Shown here piece by piece: positions 44,190-53,242 of a DNA stretch of 64,000 nt; the stretch's first letter is position 1, and each line of letters starts with the position of its first letter. The stretch spans positions 1 through 64,000 of the forward strand of contig NZ_RRZK01000036.1 of the NCBI RefSeq assembly GCF_004348895.1, given 5' to 3'. The notes beneath the pieces were generated by a model. It was not told the DNA's origin and searched no databases. It saw nothing but the letters and a program-made list of their open reading frames with translations. Position numbers and translations under genes: made by a program. This DNA comes from Pseudomonas vancouverensis (GTDB taxonomy: Bacteria; Pseudomonadota; Gammaproteobacteria; Pseudomonadales; Pseudomonadaceae).

Positions 44190-44729
44190 ATGCCTCATTG
44201 GCTGGTCATTGATCTGGAGGCCACCACCGATGAGGGTGGCTGGCCGGTCACGGAGATGGAAATCATCGAAATCGGTGCCACCCTGGTGGACAACAAGGGA
44301 CGCGAGCTGGATCACTTCCAGCGTTTCGTCCGGCCGACACGCAGGCCCCTGCTCACGCCATTTTGTCGAGAGCTGACCCACATCACCCAGGCCAACGTCG
44401 ACGCCGCGCAAGCGTTGCAGGACGTCTGGCTGGCGTTCGAACACTGGCTGGGGCAACACCCACCACTTCAGGGCTGGGTCAGTTGGGGCGATTACGATCG
44501 CAAACAACTGCTCCAGGAATGGCAACGCCTGCAACTCGCCAGCGTGCTGGCCAATGTGCCGCACATGAACCTCAAGCAACGCTTTGCCAAGGTCCGACGC
44601 CTGGAGCGCCCGCTGGGGCTTAACGGCGCCTTGCAATTGGCGGGTTTGCAGTTCAGCGGCCAGCAACATCGGGCGCTGGAAGATGCGCGCAATACCGCAC
44701 GCTTGCTGCCGCTGGTACTGCCGCTTTAG
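44190..44729 (+). CDS. DEDDh 3'-5' exonuclease family protein (KapD/ExoX-like)
   Basis: A 179-residue exonuclease-fold protein. The four metal-binding acids and the histidine of the DEDDh group can be placed: DLEAT near residues 8-12, the aspartate in SWGDYDRKQ near 92, and HRALEDARNTARL near 160. The closest named families are KapD (inhibitor of the KinA pathway) and ERI1-like 3'-5' exonucleases, which act on RNA or single-stranded ends. The start at 44190 follows AGGAA; the frame is open upstream into atuF but without a ribosome site. Substrate is not known and a link to atu is unlikely. Confidence 0.8.
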   Translation: MPHWLVIDLEATTDEGGWPVTEMEIIEIGATLVDNKGRELDHFQRFVRPTRRPLLTPFCRELTHITQANVDAAQALQDVWLAFEHWLGQHPPLQGWVSWGDYDRKQLLQEWQRLQLASVLANVPHMNLKQRFAKVRRLERPLGLNGALQLAGLQFSGQQHRALEDARNTARLLPLVLPL

Positions 44730-44798
44730 ACAGGTGACGACGCCCTGAGCCTTGTGCATACTGGCCGGCCCTTTTTAGCCCTTTTCGAGGAATCGCCC

Positions 44799-45083
44799 AT
44801 GTTTAAAGTCAACGAGTACTTCGACGGCACCGTCAAGTCGATCGCCTTTGGCACCGCAGAAGGTCCGGCGACCATCGGCGTCATGGCTCCGGGCGAATAC
44901 GAATTCGGCACCAGCCAGCGCGAAATCATGCACGTGGTCAGCGGTGCGCTGACCGTCAAGCTGCCGGACAGCAGTGACTGGGAAACCTTCGCCGCCGGCA
45001 GCCAGTTCAACGTACCGGCCAACAGCAAGTTCCAGCTGAAAGTCGCAGTCGACACCGCTTACCTGTGCGAATACCGCGGCTAA
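44799..45083 (+). CDS. ppnP: Pyrimidine/purine nucleoside phosphorylase PpnP
   Basis: A 94-residue cupin-fold protein of the DUF1255/YaiE family, shown in E. coli to cleave many nucleosides with phosphate to base plus ribose 1-phosphate. The family pattern is complete: VNEYFDGTVKSIAF, GVMAPGEYEFGTSQREIMHVVSGALTVKLP and NVPANSKFQLKV ending CEYRG. GAGGA lies 9 bases ahead of the ATG. A strong terminator follows 22 bases after the stop, so it is likely a single-gene unit. Confidence 0.93.
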   Translation: MFKVNEYFDGTVKSIAFGTAEGPATIGVMAPGEYEFGTSQREIMHVVSGALTVKLPDSSDWETFAAGSQFNVPANSKFQLKVAVDTAYLCEYRG

Positions 45084-45104
45084 CATCGCGGGTTTTCACC
45101 GTGT

Positions 45105-45141
45105 AAAAAAATGCCCGTGTCCCAGGACACGGGCATTTTTC
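45105..45141. terminator. Bidirectional Rho-independent terminator
   Basis: AAAAAATGCCCGTGTCC and GGACACGGGCATTTTT form a long stem around a two-base loop, between ppnP (plus) and the MOSC gene (minus). A and T runs on the two sides allow termination in both directions. Confidence 0.93.
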
Positions 45142-45154
45142 ATTTCGAAGGCGT

Positions 45155-45961
45155 TTATTCGAGCACTTCTACCGACATGCCGACTTCCAGTCGACCGTTG
45201 CCATCGTTGACCAGATTCTGGCCAAACATCGCCCCGTCCGCCTCCGCACGGTATTTCTGCAAGGTGGCCAGCGGTTCGCGATCTTCGCTGCGCTCGCCGG
45301 TTTGCGGATCGATGGTGGTCAGGATGCAACGAGAGCACGACTTGACCACGCGGAACTCGACCTCACCGATGCGGATGCGCTTCCAGCGGTCCTCGGCAAA
45401 GGCTTCGCTGCCCTCGATCACCAGGTTCGGCCGGAACCGCAACATTTCCAGCGGCCGCCCGACCCGCTGCGACAGATCCTCCAGGGACGCCTGGCCAATC
45501 AACAACAGCGGAAAACCGTCGGCAAAGGCCACCTGATCGTCGTCCTTGCCGTAGCCTGCTTCGGTGGTGCGCGCTCGCTCCAGCGGAACTTGCACCAGAC
45601 GTGTCGGCTTGCCGATGAAGCGGCTGACCCAGGCACCTGCCGCGTCCCCCGCATCGGGCACGCGCAAGGTGTCGCGCCAGATGGTCACGCCGCGCAGTTC
45701 TGCGTCACTAGCGGGCAGGGCGATATCAATCGGAGAATGGCCGGGCGCACTGAGGGTCAAGCCGCCCTCAGCGTTCCAAAGCGCCGACAACTGACTCATC
45801 TGTGCCACGGCACGCTGGGTCAGGAAACGCCCGCTGGCCTCGTCCACGAGCATCCAGCGTCGATCACCGTCCAGCCCCAGTTTGTCGAGGCCGATCGCCT
45901 GCAAGGTTTCGCCCTTGGCGGATTTCAACGGATAACGATAAAGCGCGCTCAGACGCAGCAT
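45155..45961 (-). CDS. MOSC-domain protein (YcbX-like molybdoenzyme)
   Basis: A 268-residue protein with an N-terminal MOSC_N beta-barrel domain (ALYRYPLKSAKGETL, LGLDGDRRWMLVD) and a C-terminal MOSC domain ending in FGQNLVNDG. The conserved cysteine expected to bind the molybdenum cofactor lies in KSCSRCILTTIDP. Proteins of this layout (YcbX, and the eukaryotic mARC) reduce N-hydroxylated bases. There is no C-terminal ferredoxin domain as in E. coli YcbX, so a separate electron donor is needed. Molybdenum cofactor genes occur 6 kb further on but are not linked in an operon. Confidence 0.87.
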   Translation of the reverse strand: MLRLSALYRYPLKSAKGETLQAIGLDKLGLDGDRRWMLVDEASGRFLTQRAVAQMSQLSALWNAEGGLTLSAPGHSPIDIALPASDAELRGVTIWRDTLRVPDAGDAAGAWVSRFIGKPTRLVQVPLERARTTEAGYGKDDDQVAFADGFPLLLIGQASLEDLSQRVGRPLEMLRFRPNLVIEGSEAFAEDRWKRIRIGEVEFRVVKSCSRCILTTIDPQTGERSEDREPLATLQKYRAEADGAMFGQNLVNDGNGRLEVGMSVEVLE

Positions 45962-46077
45962 GGCCAGCTCCCTGGGAGATCAAAACGCCACCCTATACGA
46001 GCTTGATGACCGAATCAAAGGCTGACGATAGCGCCCGCAGGATCGCTATCGTCGCAACGCCGCCGGCTCCTGTGGGA

Positions 46078-47013
46078 TCAGGCAGGCACTTCGTCGAGCA
46101 TCAGGCGCTGGCGCACCACATCGACCAGTTTGTCCGGCTGGAACTTGGAAAGGAAATTGTCGCAGCCGACCTTCTTGACCATCGAGTCGTTGAAGCTGCC
46201 GGACAACGAGGTGTGCAGCACCACATACAGCCCCCGCAGGCGCGGGTCGTTGCGGATTTCAGTGGTCAGGCGATAGCCGTCCATTTCCGGCATTTCCGCA
46301 TCAGTGAACACCATCAGCAGTTTTTCGGTCATGTCCACGCCCGAATCCGCCCAGCTCTTGAGCATGTTCAGTGCCTTCAAGCCATCGCTGGCGATGTGCA
46401 TCTTCACGCCCAACTGACCCAGGGTGTCGCGCAATTGCGCCAGGGCCACGTTCGAATCATCCACCAGCAGCACTTCCCGGCCACGGGCACGCTCGAGTAC
46501 AGGATCCTCGAGTTTTTCCCGGGAGACTTTGGCGCTGTACGGCACAATCTCGGCCAGCACTTTTTCGACATCGATGATCTCCACCAACTGGTCATCTACC
46601 TTGCTGATGGCGGTCAGGTAATGCTGACGGCCGGCGCTGCCTGGTGGAGGCAGGATGGCTTCCCAGTTCATGTTGACGATACGGTCCACGCCACCCACCA
46701 GGAATGCCTGCACCGAGCGGTTGTACTCGGTGACGATGATGGTGCTCCCTGGCCCCGGCACCAATGGCCGCATGCCGATGGCCTGGGACAGATCGATCAC
46801 CGGCAACGTCTGGCCACGCAGGTTGACCACACCGCACACAAATGGATGGCGCTGCGGCATCAGGGTCAGCTTCGGCAGTTGCAAGACTTCCTGCACTTTA
46901 AAGACGTTGATCGCAAACAGTTGCCGCCCGGCAAGACGGAACATAAGAATTTCCAGGCGATTCTCACCCACCAGTTGTGTACGTTGGTCTACCGTGTCGA
47001 GAATGCCGGCCAT
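46078..47013 (-). CDS. Chemotaxis coupling protein CheV
   Basis: A 311-residue protein: CheW-like coupling domain (about residues 20-165; GRQLFAINVFKVQEVL, VCGVVNLRGQTLPVIDL) joined to a response-regulator receiver (about 180-305; DDSN pocket, phospho-acceptor in MVFTDAEMPEMDG, lysine in FLSKFQ). It links chemoreceptors to CheA and can be phosphorylated to tune signalling. The start at 47013 has AGGAG 6 bases upstream; a longer frame to 47046 adds a non-family segment. Pseudomonads carry several CheV paralogues, so no allele number is assigned. It faces a small Hpt-like gene across a 461-base gap. Confidence 0.9.
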   Translation of the reverse strand: MAGILDTVDQRTQLVGENRLEILMFRLAGRQLFAINVFKVQEVLQLPKLTLMPQRHPFVCGVVNLRGQTLPVIDLSQAIGMRPLVPGPGSTIIVTEYNRSVQAFLVGGVDRIVNMNWEAILPPPGSAGRQHYLTAISKVDDQLVEIIDVEKVLAEIVPYSAKVSREKLEDPVLERARGREVLLVDDSNVALAQLRDTLGQLGVKMHIASDGLKALNMLKSWADSGVDMTEKLLMVFTDAEMPEMDGYRLTTEIRNDPRLRGLYVVLHTSLSGSFNDSMVKKVGCDNFLSKFQPDKLVDVVRQRLMLDEVPA

Positions 47014-47474
47014 CAATGACTCCTGGTGTTGTTCGGATGAATTCACTAGTAGAAGGTTATCGGCAGTTCGCGCCGAATCTTGACCGCTCTAAAATGCCAC
47101 GCTCAAGCATTGATGTCACATTAACATCATGCTTTACTGGAGCAGTGAGTACATTCGCTTCACTCTTTGCCGCGCGACCACAGTTTGCGCGTCAGGTTCC
47201 CTTGCATCAGGGTTTCCCTTAGTCGATGCCGGGTGCAACCTGATATTCGCAATATCCAATAGCCATTAATGTGACGCCATTCTCATTGCATGAACGGAGT
47301 CAGGCTTTTGTGTGCGATTGCCGGTAAGTGGCCAACCACCCTCTCGTGTTCTTCAGCCAGCGCTCGGGCCAGCCGCAGCGTGCTCCCACGACAATCCGCC
47401 AGCGCCCAGGCTTCGATTGCCTTCCTCGACACACTCGATATCCGCTCATTTGACATGACGTTGTGGAGATAAGT
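47014..47474. other. Intergenic gap between cheV and the Hpt-like gene
   Basis: 461 bases between divergent genes. An inverted repeat GCAtTGATGT..ACATCATGC at 47106-47131 could be an operator or a small hairpin. No convincing coding frame, RNA gene or named promoter was seen. Confidence 0.5.
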
Positions 47475-47945
47475 ATGCCGAACGAACGTACTGAATGGGC
47501 GCAGCGTCTCCCGGAGTTTCTCCTCGAGGCTGAAACTCTCCTGGCTAAAACCGAGGAATGCCTCAGCCACCTGCAACTGATCAGCAATGACCAGGACGCC
47601 ATCGACTGCTTGCTCAGCACCCTGCTGAAACTGGCGAACAAGGCCGATGCGCTGGCGCTGGCGGCGGTTTCGGAGTTTTCCCTGCACATCCACGGCTTGC
47701 TCAATCACGCCCACAATCACATGAGTCTGCACGACGAAGCCCTGAATGCCTTGAAGGACTGCCTGACCCTGATTGCCTGGCAGCTTGAACTCATCGACCA
47801 GACCACGGGCCAACTCAGCCTCGATGACAGCGAGCAGGTCACCCTGATCGAAGCGTTTGCGTTCCAGGTGGGTCAAAGCCAGTTCCGTCCTCCGGTTAAT
47901 TCCAAGCCGTTTTCACTCGTTTCCTATTCCGAACGGCAGGCCTGA
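47475..47945 (+). CDS. All-helical protein resembling a CheA P1/Hpt domain without the phospho-histidine
   Basis: A 156-residue soluble protein predicted to be almost wholly helical up to about residue 130, with a short polar tail. The spacing of helices (WAQRLPEFLLEAETLLAKTEECLSHL, then DAIDCLLSTLLKLANKADALAL, then a histidine-rich HIHGLLNHAHNHM stretch) is like an Hpt or CheA P1 domain. The defining HTLKG motif is absent: the equivalent helix reads LLKLANKADAL. It may bind a receiver without phosphotransfer. GGAG lies 6 bases before the ATG. Its neighbour cheV suggests a signalling role; function is unknown and the fold is an inference. Confidence 0.55.
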   Translation: MPNERTEWAQRLPEFLLEAETLLAKTEECLSHLQLISNDQDAIDCLLSTLLKLANKADALALAAVSEFSLHIHGLLNHAHNHMSLHDEALNALKDCLTLIAWQLELIDQTTGQLSLDDSEQVTLIEAFAFQVGQSQFRPPVNSKPFSLVSYSERQA

Positions 47946-48443
47946 ATTTACCCAACTACGTTGCTCGACGTATTTTGATTGTCTGAATTGCGCGGCAAGT
48001 TAAGCGTGCACTTGTCGCAATTGAATATCCCACAGCTAAAAACGACATCCCCAGCCTAAAATAAATTGCTCCCTACAGATAAATTCATACCTTTCCTTTC
48101 CAGGGTTTTCCCTGCTACTAAGGCGGCGTGGCCAATTGATTATTCAAGGCAATAAACACCCGACTTTTCCATTATGGAACGATGGTCCAAAAGATGCCGA
48201 TCCTGACTTTTCGGACAATAGCCGGAACGCGACCAACGGTATGTTAGGTGCTATTATGCGGCCTATTAGTGGGTGCCAATTAATGGCAGTGTGATTGCAT
48301 CTGGACACAATCGGTCAAATACAGGGTCATTGACTCAGACAGGAAGATGCCTTGTAGACGCGACGTTTCACATTACAAAACAGAGACCAGTCAGCCAGCG
48401 TGACTGGTTTATTCGCAGCGAACATTCATTGGCTCCATCCGCT
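47946..48443. other. AT-rich leader before the NarL-type kinase gene
   Basis: About 500 bases, richer in A and T than the flanks. The kinase frame is open from 48273, but the upstream residues do not look native. No clear promoter, RNA or repeat was identified; a promoter for the kinase-regulator pair must lie here. Confidence 0.4.
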
Positions 48444-49337
48444 ATGTACGCCAGTTTCAAGTCAATCGCCACATGGCCACCCTCCAGAGACAATGCGCGC
48501 AAGTTCACACTTTTCCTGTGTGCCTGCTCGACCATCGTCAGCGCGGTAGTCTATTGCCAGTCCGCAGCTTTGCCGCTGGGGTTGCTGCTGCTCAATATCG
48601 CCGCATTGACCAGCCTTGCTGTGCAGTATCGCCTCTCGCGCAAATCGATAAAATTCGAACCGCAGGAACTCGCCGACCGCTTGCTGCAGGTCCAGGAAAA
48701 CGAACGCCACCGGCTGAGCCGTGAGCTGCATGATGACATCGGGCAGTTGCTGACCGCCGCCAAGCTGCAAAGTGACTGGCTCAAACGGCGAATGCCGGAA
48801 GAGCTTCAAGGGCAGTGTTCGGTGCTGTGCGACACGCTGGAAGAAACCCTGGCCAAAGTGCGCGATGTGTCGGCCATTCTCAATCCCCGCCAGCTCGCCA
48901 GCCTTGGGCTGGAGGCCAGCCTGCGTGCACATTTGCTCAAGACCCTGGCCAATACGCCGGTGCACTGGAGTCTGGAATGCCAGCAGCGTTTGACCGGCAT
49001 ACCCGAAGAGATGGCCGTGGCGGCGTTCCGCATCACCCAGGAAGCGGTCACCAACATCCTGCGTCATGCCCAGGCGAAAAACCTGCTGGTCTGCCTGCAA
49101 CGCCTGCCACAAGGGCTGCAGTTGCAGATTCGCGACGATGGCCAGGGGTTCGCCCCCGCCACCGACCCGGGTCGCGAAGGTCAGCGTGGAATGGCCGGGA
49201 TGTCGGAACGGATCGATCAATTGGGCGGTACGCTGACCGTCACCAGCGAGCCGGGCAAAGGCACTCAAATCGAAGCTCTCTTCCCGTGGGCGCCACGTGC
49301 GCTGGAACGGGCCAGTTCGAATAAGGTTATGCATTGA
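48444..49337 (+). CDS. NarL-group sensor histidine kinase
   Basis: A 297-residue kinase. Two adjacent membrane segments (about residues 20-60) with almost no periplasmic loop lead to a HisKA_3 dimerisation domain (RLLQVQENERHRLSRELHDDIGQLLTA, phospho-acceptor H96) and an ATP-binding domain (ITQEAVTNILRHAQA, IRDDGQGFAPA, GMAGMSERIDQLGGTL). The lack of a sensor loop suggests it senses the membrane or internal state. The start at 48444 is a judgement, since the frame is open back to 48273 and the ribosome site is poor at both. It overlaps the response-regulator gene by four bases. Confidence 0.85.
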   Translation: MYASFKSIATWPPSRDNARKFTLFLCACSTIVSAVVYCQSAALPLGLLLLNIAALTSLAVQYRLSRKSIKFEPQELADRLLQVQENERHRLSRELHDDIGQLLTAAKLQSDWLKRRMPEELQGQCSVLCDTLEETLAKVRDVSAILNPRQLASLGLEASLRAHLLKTLANTPVHWSLECQQRLTGIPEEMAVAAFRITQEAVTNILRHAQAKNLLVCLQRLPQGLQLQIRDDGQGFAPATDPGREGQRGMAGMSERIDQLGGTLTVTSEPGKGTQIEALFPWAPRALERASSNKVMH

Positions 49338-49993
49338 CTTGTAACTTACTTCTGGTGGATGACCACTCGCTGATCAGGGCTGGCGTGCGTGCCCTGGTAA
49401 TGGATCTTCCGGGTTACGCCGTCATCGGCGAAGCCAATGACGGTTCGCAGTTGCTCGAAATGGTCGAGCACCTGTCCCCGGATATCGTCCTGCTGGATAT
49501 TTCCATGCGCCAGACCGGCGGCCTTGAAGCCTTGCAGCAGCTCAAGCAAATCCGCCCGCACAGCAAAGTGCTGATCCTGTCGATGCACACCGACCCGGCA
49601 CTCATCATGCAGGCGCTTGAATCCGGTGCCCATGGTTATCTGCTCAAGGACACCACCGCCACCGAGCTGGAACATGCGCTGGAAGCCTTGCGCAATAACG
49701 AGCGCTACCTGAGCCCGGCCATTGCCCATACGGTGATCAACCAGGCGCTGACCCGCAACCAGAAGCATCAACCCGAGCCGACCGATTCGCACAACCTGAC
49801 GGCACGCCAGCTGGAGATCCTGCGCCTGATCGTTCGCGGAAAATCCACCCGCGAGATCGCCAACGGCTTGGGATTGAGCGTGAAAACCGTTGAGACCCAT
49901 CGCTCGCAAGTCATGAAGCGCCTGCAGATCTTCGACGTGGCGGGCCTGGTGTTATTCGCCGTGCGTGAACAGATCATCAGCCTGGACGACTGA
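49334..49993 (+). CDS. NarL/FixJ-family response regulator
   Basis: A 219-residue regulator: receiver domain with D10-D11-adjacent pocket (LLVDDHSLIRAG), phospho-acceptor D55 in VLLDISMRQTGG, lysine in YLLKDTT; then a LuxR-type helix-turn-helix (LTARQLEILRLIVRGKSTREIANGLGLSVKTVETHRSQVMKRL). The start is a TTG at 49334 that overlaps the kinase stop as TTGA; no ATG or GTG fits the family N-terminus. The pair forms one transcription unit. Target genes are not evident. Its 3' end overlaps the convergent lipid kinase gene by 17 bases. Confidence 0.88.
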   Translation: MTCNLLLVDDHSLIRAGVRALVMDLPGYAVIGEANDGSQLLEMVEHLSPDIVLLDISMRQTGGLEALQQLKQIRPHSKVLILSMHTDPALIMQALESGAHGYLLKDTTATELEHALEALRNNERYLSPAIAHTVINQALTRNQKHQPEPTDSHNLTARQLEILRLIVRGKSTREIANGLGLSVKTVETHRSQVMKRLQIFDVAGLVLFAVREQIISLDD

Positions 49994-50894
49994 CGCCGGC
50001 ATTGGCGCACAGCAGGGGCGATTGCTCGGGCAAATGCACGAGCAACGCTGCGGGCCGTACCGAAAACCGCAGGTTTTCGCCTTCCAACGGCTCGCCGTCC
50101 AGATTGATGAACAGCCCTTCGGAGACTCTGATCTCGATCCAGGGCAGGCGCGTACGGACAAACAGGCTATCGATGCCGAAGCCCTCGCTGAACAGGTTTT
50201 TCAGCGTGCCAACCACCTCCTGTGGTGCCGGCAAAATGCTGATGTCCAGCAGGCCATCGTCCACCAGAGCCTGCGGACACAACGCCTGTCCGCCGCCGGC
50301 CTGTCGCCCGTTGCCGATCCCCAGCGCCAACAGTTCGCCACGCCAGTGAAAATCCGGGCCACGCAGTTCACCGTATGCGGCGTGCAGCTCATTGAAGCGT
50401 GACAAGCCGGTGAACAGATAAGCGGCGCCGCCGAGGACTTTCTTCAGATCCTCCGAAGTGTTGGCCGTGACCTGACTGCCAAAACCTCCGGTGGCCATAT
50501 TCAGGAAGACCTGCCCATCAACCTCCCCCAGGTCGATGGCGCTGGGCGCCACTTCCAACAGGTCCAGCGCAGGTCCTGGCTCCAGAGGCACACCCGCTGC
50601 GCGGGCAAAGTCGTTGGCGGTGCCCAGTGGCATTAACACCAGGCTGGCCTTGGTCGAACTGGCTGCCATGGCTTCGGCGATATCCCGCAACGTGCCATCG
50701 CCACCGCCAGCGATGATCTGTCGATAGCCCATTGCCAATGCTTCATCCACCACTCGCTGGGCATCGCCGCCCTCCCAAGTGAGTCGAACAGCCAGTTCCC
50801 AGCCCTCTTCGCGTTTGCGTTCGACTGCCGTGCGTACTGCCTCGTTGAGCGCCTGCTTGCCATGCAGAATCAACAGCGCCTTGCGTTCGCTCAT
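49977..50894 (-). CDS. Lipid kinase YegS-like
   Basis: A 305-residue diacylglycerol-kinase-catalytic family protein. The nucleotide-binding glycine loop IIAGGGDGTLRDIAEAM lies near residue 62-78, LPLGTANDFARAAGVP at about 87-102 is the second family signature, and INLDGEPLEGENLRF near the C-terminus completes the fold. YegS phosphorylates lipids such as phosphatidylglycerol in vitro; the natural substrate is unsettled. It is a single gene, convergent with the NarL-type regulator and overlapping its last 17 bases, so antisense pairing of the 3' ends is expected. Confidence 0.9.
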   Translation of the reverse strand: MSERKALLILHGKQALNEAVRTAVERKREEGWELAVRLTWEGGDAQRVVDEALAMGYRQIIAGGGDGTLRDIAEAMAASSTKASLVLMPLGTANDFARAAGVPLEPGPALDLLEVAPSAIDLGEVDGQVFLNMATGGFGSQVTANTSEDLKKVLGGAAYLFTGLSRFNELHAAYGELRGPDFHWRGELLALGIGNGRQAGGGQALCPQALVDDGLLDISILPAPQEVVGTLKNLFSEGFGIDSLFVRTRLPWIEIRVSEGLFINLDGEPLEGENLRFSVRPAALLVHLPEQSPLLCANAGVSRPG

Positions 50895-51114
50895 AAGTGT
50901 CCTCGCGGTTTGATGGGTACCTGGGAAATGTGGACCCCCGGGCCGCTCAAAAAAGTCGCTGACTGGCGAATTATTTTTCCTCGGAAAGCCTTGAGCCCTG
51001 CGGCACGGTAATTTTTCTTACAAGAACTGAGGAATCGGCTCAATTGACCAAAAATCGGGCGTGGCTCACTTTGAGACCCGGCTTTATTTTCAGCAGCTCT
51101 CACAGGGACGTGTC

Positions 51115-51426
51115 ATGCACATTCAATCGATGAGTTCGTCACCCACGCCCGTTTTACCGATCATGGAAAAACAGGTCGATCACCAAGGTCATTGCGACAA
51201 TCCGGTAAAAACCAAAGGGGAAGCTGATATGGACAATCGCATGACCGAACTGGAAGCCCACCTCAAGTGCATTCGCCGAGACATGCAGGAAGTCCGCACC
51301 GACGTCAACGCCATCAAGCACAGGCTGGCCTATTCAGTCGGAGGCACCATGGTTGTACTCGGACTGCTGGGATGGGTTGCCAATAGCCGTTTCGAGCAGG
51401 TCATCTCTATGCTGCTGTCCAATTGA
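51115..51426 (+). CDS. Small coiled-coil membrane protein
   Basis: A 103-residue protein from the ATG at 51115 (AGGG upstream). An alternative ATG at 51229, with a better GGGGA site, gives 65 residues that hold all recognisable structure: a short coiled coil (MTELEAHLKCIRRDMQEVRTDVNAIKHRL) and one membrane helix (GGTMVVLGLLGWVANSRF). This resembles small XhlA-like or DUF1640-like membrane proteins. Function unknown. A hairpin terminator follows. Confidence 0.6.
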   Translation: MHIQSMSSSPTPVLPIMEKQVDHQGHCDNPVKTKGEADMDNRMTELEAHLKCIRRDMQEVRTDVNAIKHRLAYSVGGTMVVLGLLGWVANSRFEQVISMLLSN

Positions 51427-51442
51427 GACGGTAACAACGCGA

Positions 51443-51470
51443 AACCCGGTCAGATCAACCGGGCTTGTTT
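51443..51470 (+). terminator. Hairpin terminator
   Basis: CCCGGT and ACCGGG with a 7-base loop, followed by TTGTTT, 18 bases after the stop of the small membrane protein gene. Confidence 0.5.
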
Positions 51471-51492
51471 CACCCTGCAGGGAAACCGAGCG

Positions 51493-52719
51493 TCAGCCCA
51501 ACACTTCACTCAAAGGGATGAAATAAACGCTATCACCTTGCTCCAGGCTGCGCTCCTCCAATACTTCTACCAGACCATCAGCCCAGGCTGCACTGCGCAG
51601 AACACCAGAACTCTGGTTCTTGTAGATGATGGCCCGCCCATTCTCCAGGCGGCCGCGCAAATATTCCCGACGATTGCCTGGCACTGGCCAGTCGAACCCG
51701 GCCGGCACCTGCACCTTCAACGGCTCAACCTCTTGCACACCCTGACGGCGCAAAAGATAAGGCCTTGTCAGCAGGGCAAAGGTCACCAGCGTGGAGGCCG
51801 GATTGCCCGGCAAACCGATCACCGGCACGCCCCGGAAATGCCCGAAGGTCAGCGGTTTTCCCGGTTTGATCGCCAGTTTCCATAATGCCAGCTCGCCTTC
51901 CTCGCGCAAGGCGATTCCCAGAAAATCGGCTTCGCCTACGGACACGCCACCGGTAGACAGAATCAGGTCGACACCTTTCAACTCACCCAGTTTGGCCCGG
52001 GTGGTTTGCAGGTTGTCCGGAAGAATACCGGCATCGATGACTTCGCAGCCCAGGCGTTGCAACCAGCTGCACAGCAACACCCGATTGCTGTTATAGATCT
52101 GCCCCGGACCCAGCGCCTGCCCCGGCTCGATCAACTCGTCGCCGGTGGACAACACTGCCACGCGCACCTTGCGCACGACATGCAGTCCGGCACACCCCAG
52201 CGAAGCGGCCAACCCTTGCTCGATTGGCCCCAGGCGTGTGCCCGCCGGCAGAATCAGCTCTCCGACCGTCGTTTCCTGGCCTTGCGGACGGATGTTCTGG
52301 CCCATAACCATGGTTTCGATGAAGCCCACCCGCTCATCGGCCTGAACTTGCGCGTTTTCCTGCATTTCGACGCAATCGGCGCCCGCAGGAACGGGGGCGC
52401 CAGTGAAAATGCGGGCACAGGTGCCAGGTTGCAGTGGCTCAGGAGCTTGACCTGCAAATATCTTTTGGCTGACCACCAAGGGTTCGCCGGTCCAGTCGGC
52501 CAGGCGCAGCGCATATCCGTCCATGGCGCTGTTGGGCCACGGTGGCAAATCGAGAGTCGACACCAGGTCCTCGGCCAGCACGCGCCCCTGAACCTGCGCC
52601 AGCGGCAAGAACTCGCGCTCGACAATCCTGGAGGCCTCGGCCATTTCAAGCAGGCGCGCCAATGCCACCTCGACCGGCATCAAGCTGCCTGTCTTGCCCG
52701 GCTTACCCACGGGATTCAC
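51493..52719 (-). CDS. moeA: Molybdopterin molybdenumtransferase MoeA
   Basis: A 408-residue MoeA. It inserts molybdate into adenylylated molybdopterin, the last step of molybdenum cofactor synthesis. Landmarks are LPPWPNSAMDGYAL, FAGQAPEPL, RIFTGAPVPAGAD, VAVLSTGDEL (residues about 187-196), DLILSTGGVSVGEADF and VIGLPGNPASTLVTF. The start is GTG at 52719, inside the end of moaB, giving a 17-base overlap and translational coupling. Confidence in function is high. Confidence 0.94.
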   Translation of the reverse strand: MNPVGKPGKTGSLMPVEVALARLLEMAEASRIVEREFLPLAQVQGRVLAEDLVSTLDLPPWPNSAMDGYALRLADWTGEPLVVSQKIFAGQAPEPLQPGTCARIFTGAPVPAGADCVEMQENAQVQADERVGFIETMVMGQNIRPQGQETTVGELILPAGTRLGPIEQGLAASLGCAGLHVVRKVRVAVLSTGDELIEPGQALGPGQIYNSNRVLLCSWLQRLGCEVIDAGILPDNLQTTRAKLGELKGVDLILSTGGVSVGEADFLGIALREEGELALWKLAIKPGKPLTFGHFRGVPVIGLPGNPASTLVTFALLTRPYLLRRQGVQEVEPLKVQVPAGFDWPVPGNRREYLRGRLENGRAIIYKNQSSGVLRSAAWADGLVEVLEERSLEQGDSVYFIPLSEVLG

Positions 52720-53242
52720 AAGGCGCCGCCTGTTTCAGATGAGGGACAAAATTGCACGGGCGATGCCGCGAATCCAGTTGCTCGGCAAGAATTCCGTCCC
52801 AACCGGTGCGCACGGCATTGGTCGAGCCCGGCAAGCAGCACACCAACGTGCCGTTGGCCAGTCCAGCCAAGGCTCGGGACTGCACGGTCGAGGTGCCAAT
52901 GTCCGCCACTGAGATCTGCCGGAACAACTCGCCAAATCCATCGACCTGCTTGTCCAGCAAGCAGGTTACGGCTTCGGGTGTGCTGTCGCGCCCGGTAAAG
53001 CCGGTGCCACCGGTGATCAACACCACTTGCACGATGTCGTCGGCAATCCAGTTGGCGACTTGCGCGCGAATTTTGTACAGGTCATCTTTGAGCAATACCC
53101 GGGCCGCCAGGTTATGGCCGGCAGCACTCAAGCGGTCGACAAAGACCTGGCCGGAAGTATCGGTTTCCAGGGTACGGGTATCACTGACAGTCAGCACGGC
53201 AATGTTCAGCGGTGCGAAAGGTACATCAGCCTTGGCTTTCAT
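52703..53242 (-). CDS. moaB: Molybdenum cofactor biosynthesis protein MoaB
   Basis: A 179-residue MogA/MoaB family protein that adenylylates molybdopterin before metal insertion. The MoCF signature TVSDTRTLETDTSGQ lies near residues 18-32, VLITGGTGFTGRDSTPEAV near 83-101, and CLPGSTNAVRTGWDGILAEQLD near the C-terminus. It is the first gene of a two-gene unit with moeA. It is divergent from mobA across 81 bases, so all three can share one control region. Confidence 0.93.
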   Translation of the reverse strand: MKAKADVPFAPLNIAVLTVSDTRTLETDTSGQVFVDRLSAAGHNLAARVLLKDDLYKIRAQVANWIADDIVQVVLITGGTGFTGRDSTPEAVTCLLDKQVDGFGELFRQISVADIGTSTVQSRALAGLANGTLVCCLPGSTNAVRTGWDGILAEQLDSRHRPCNFVPHLKQAAPCESRG

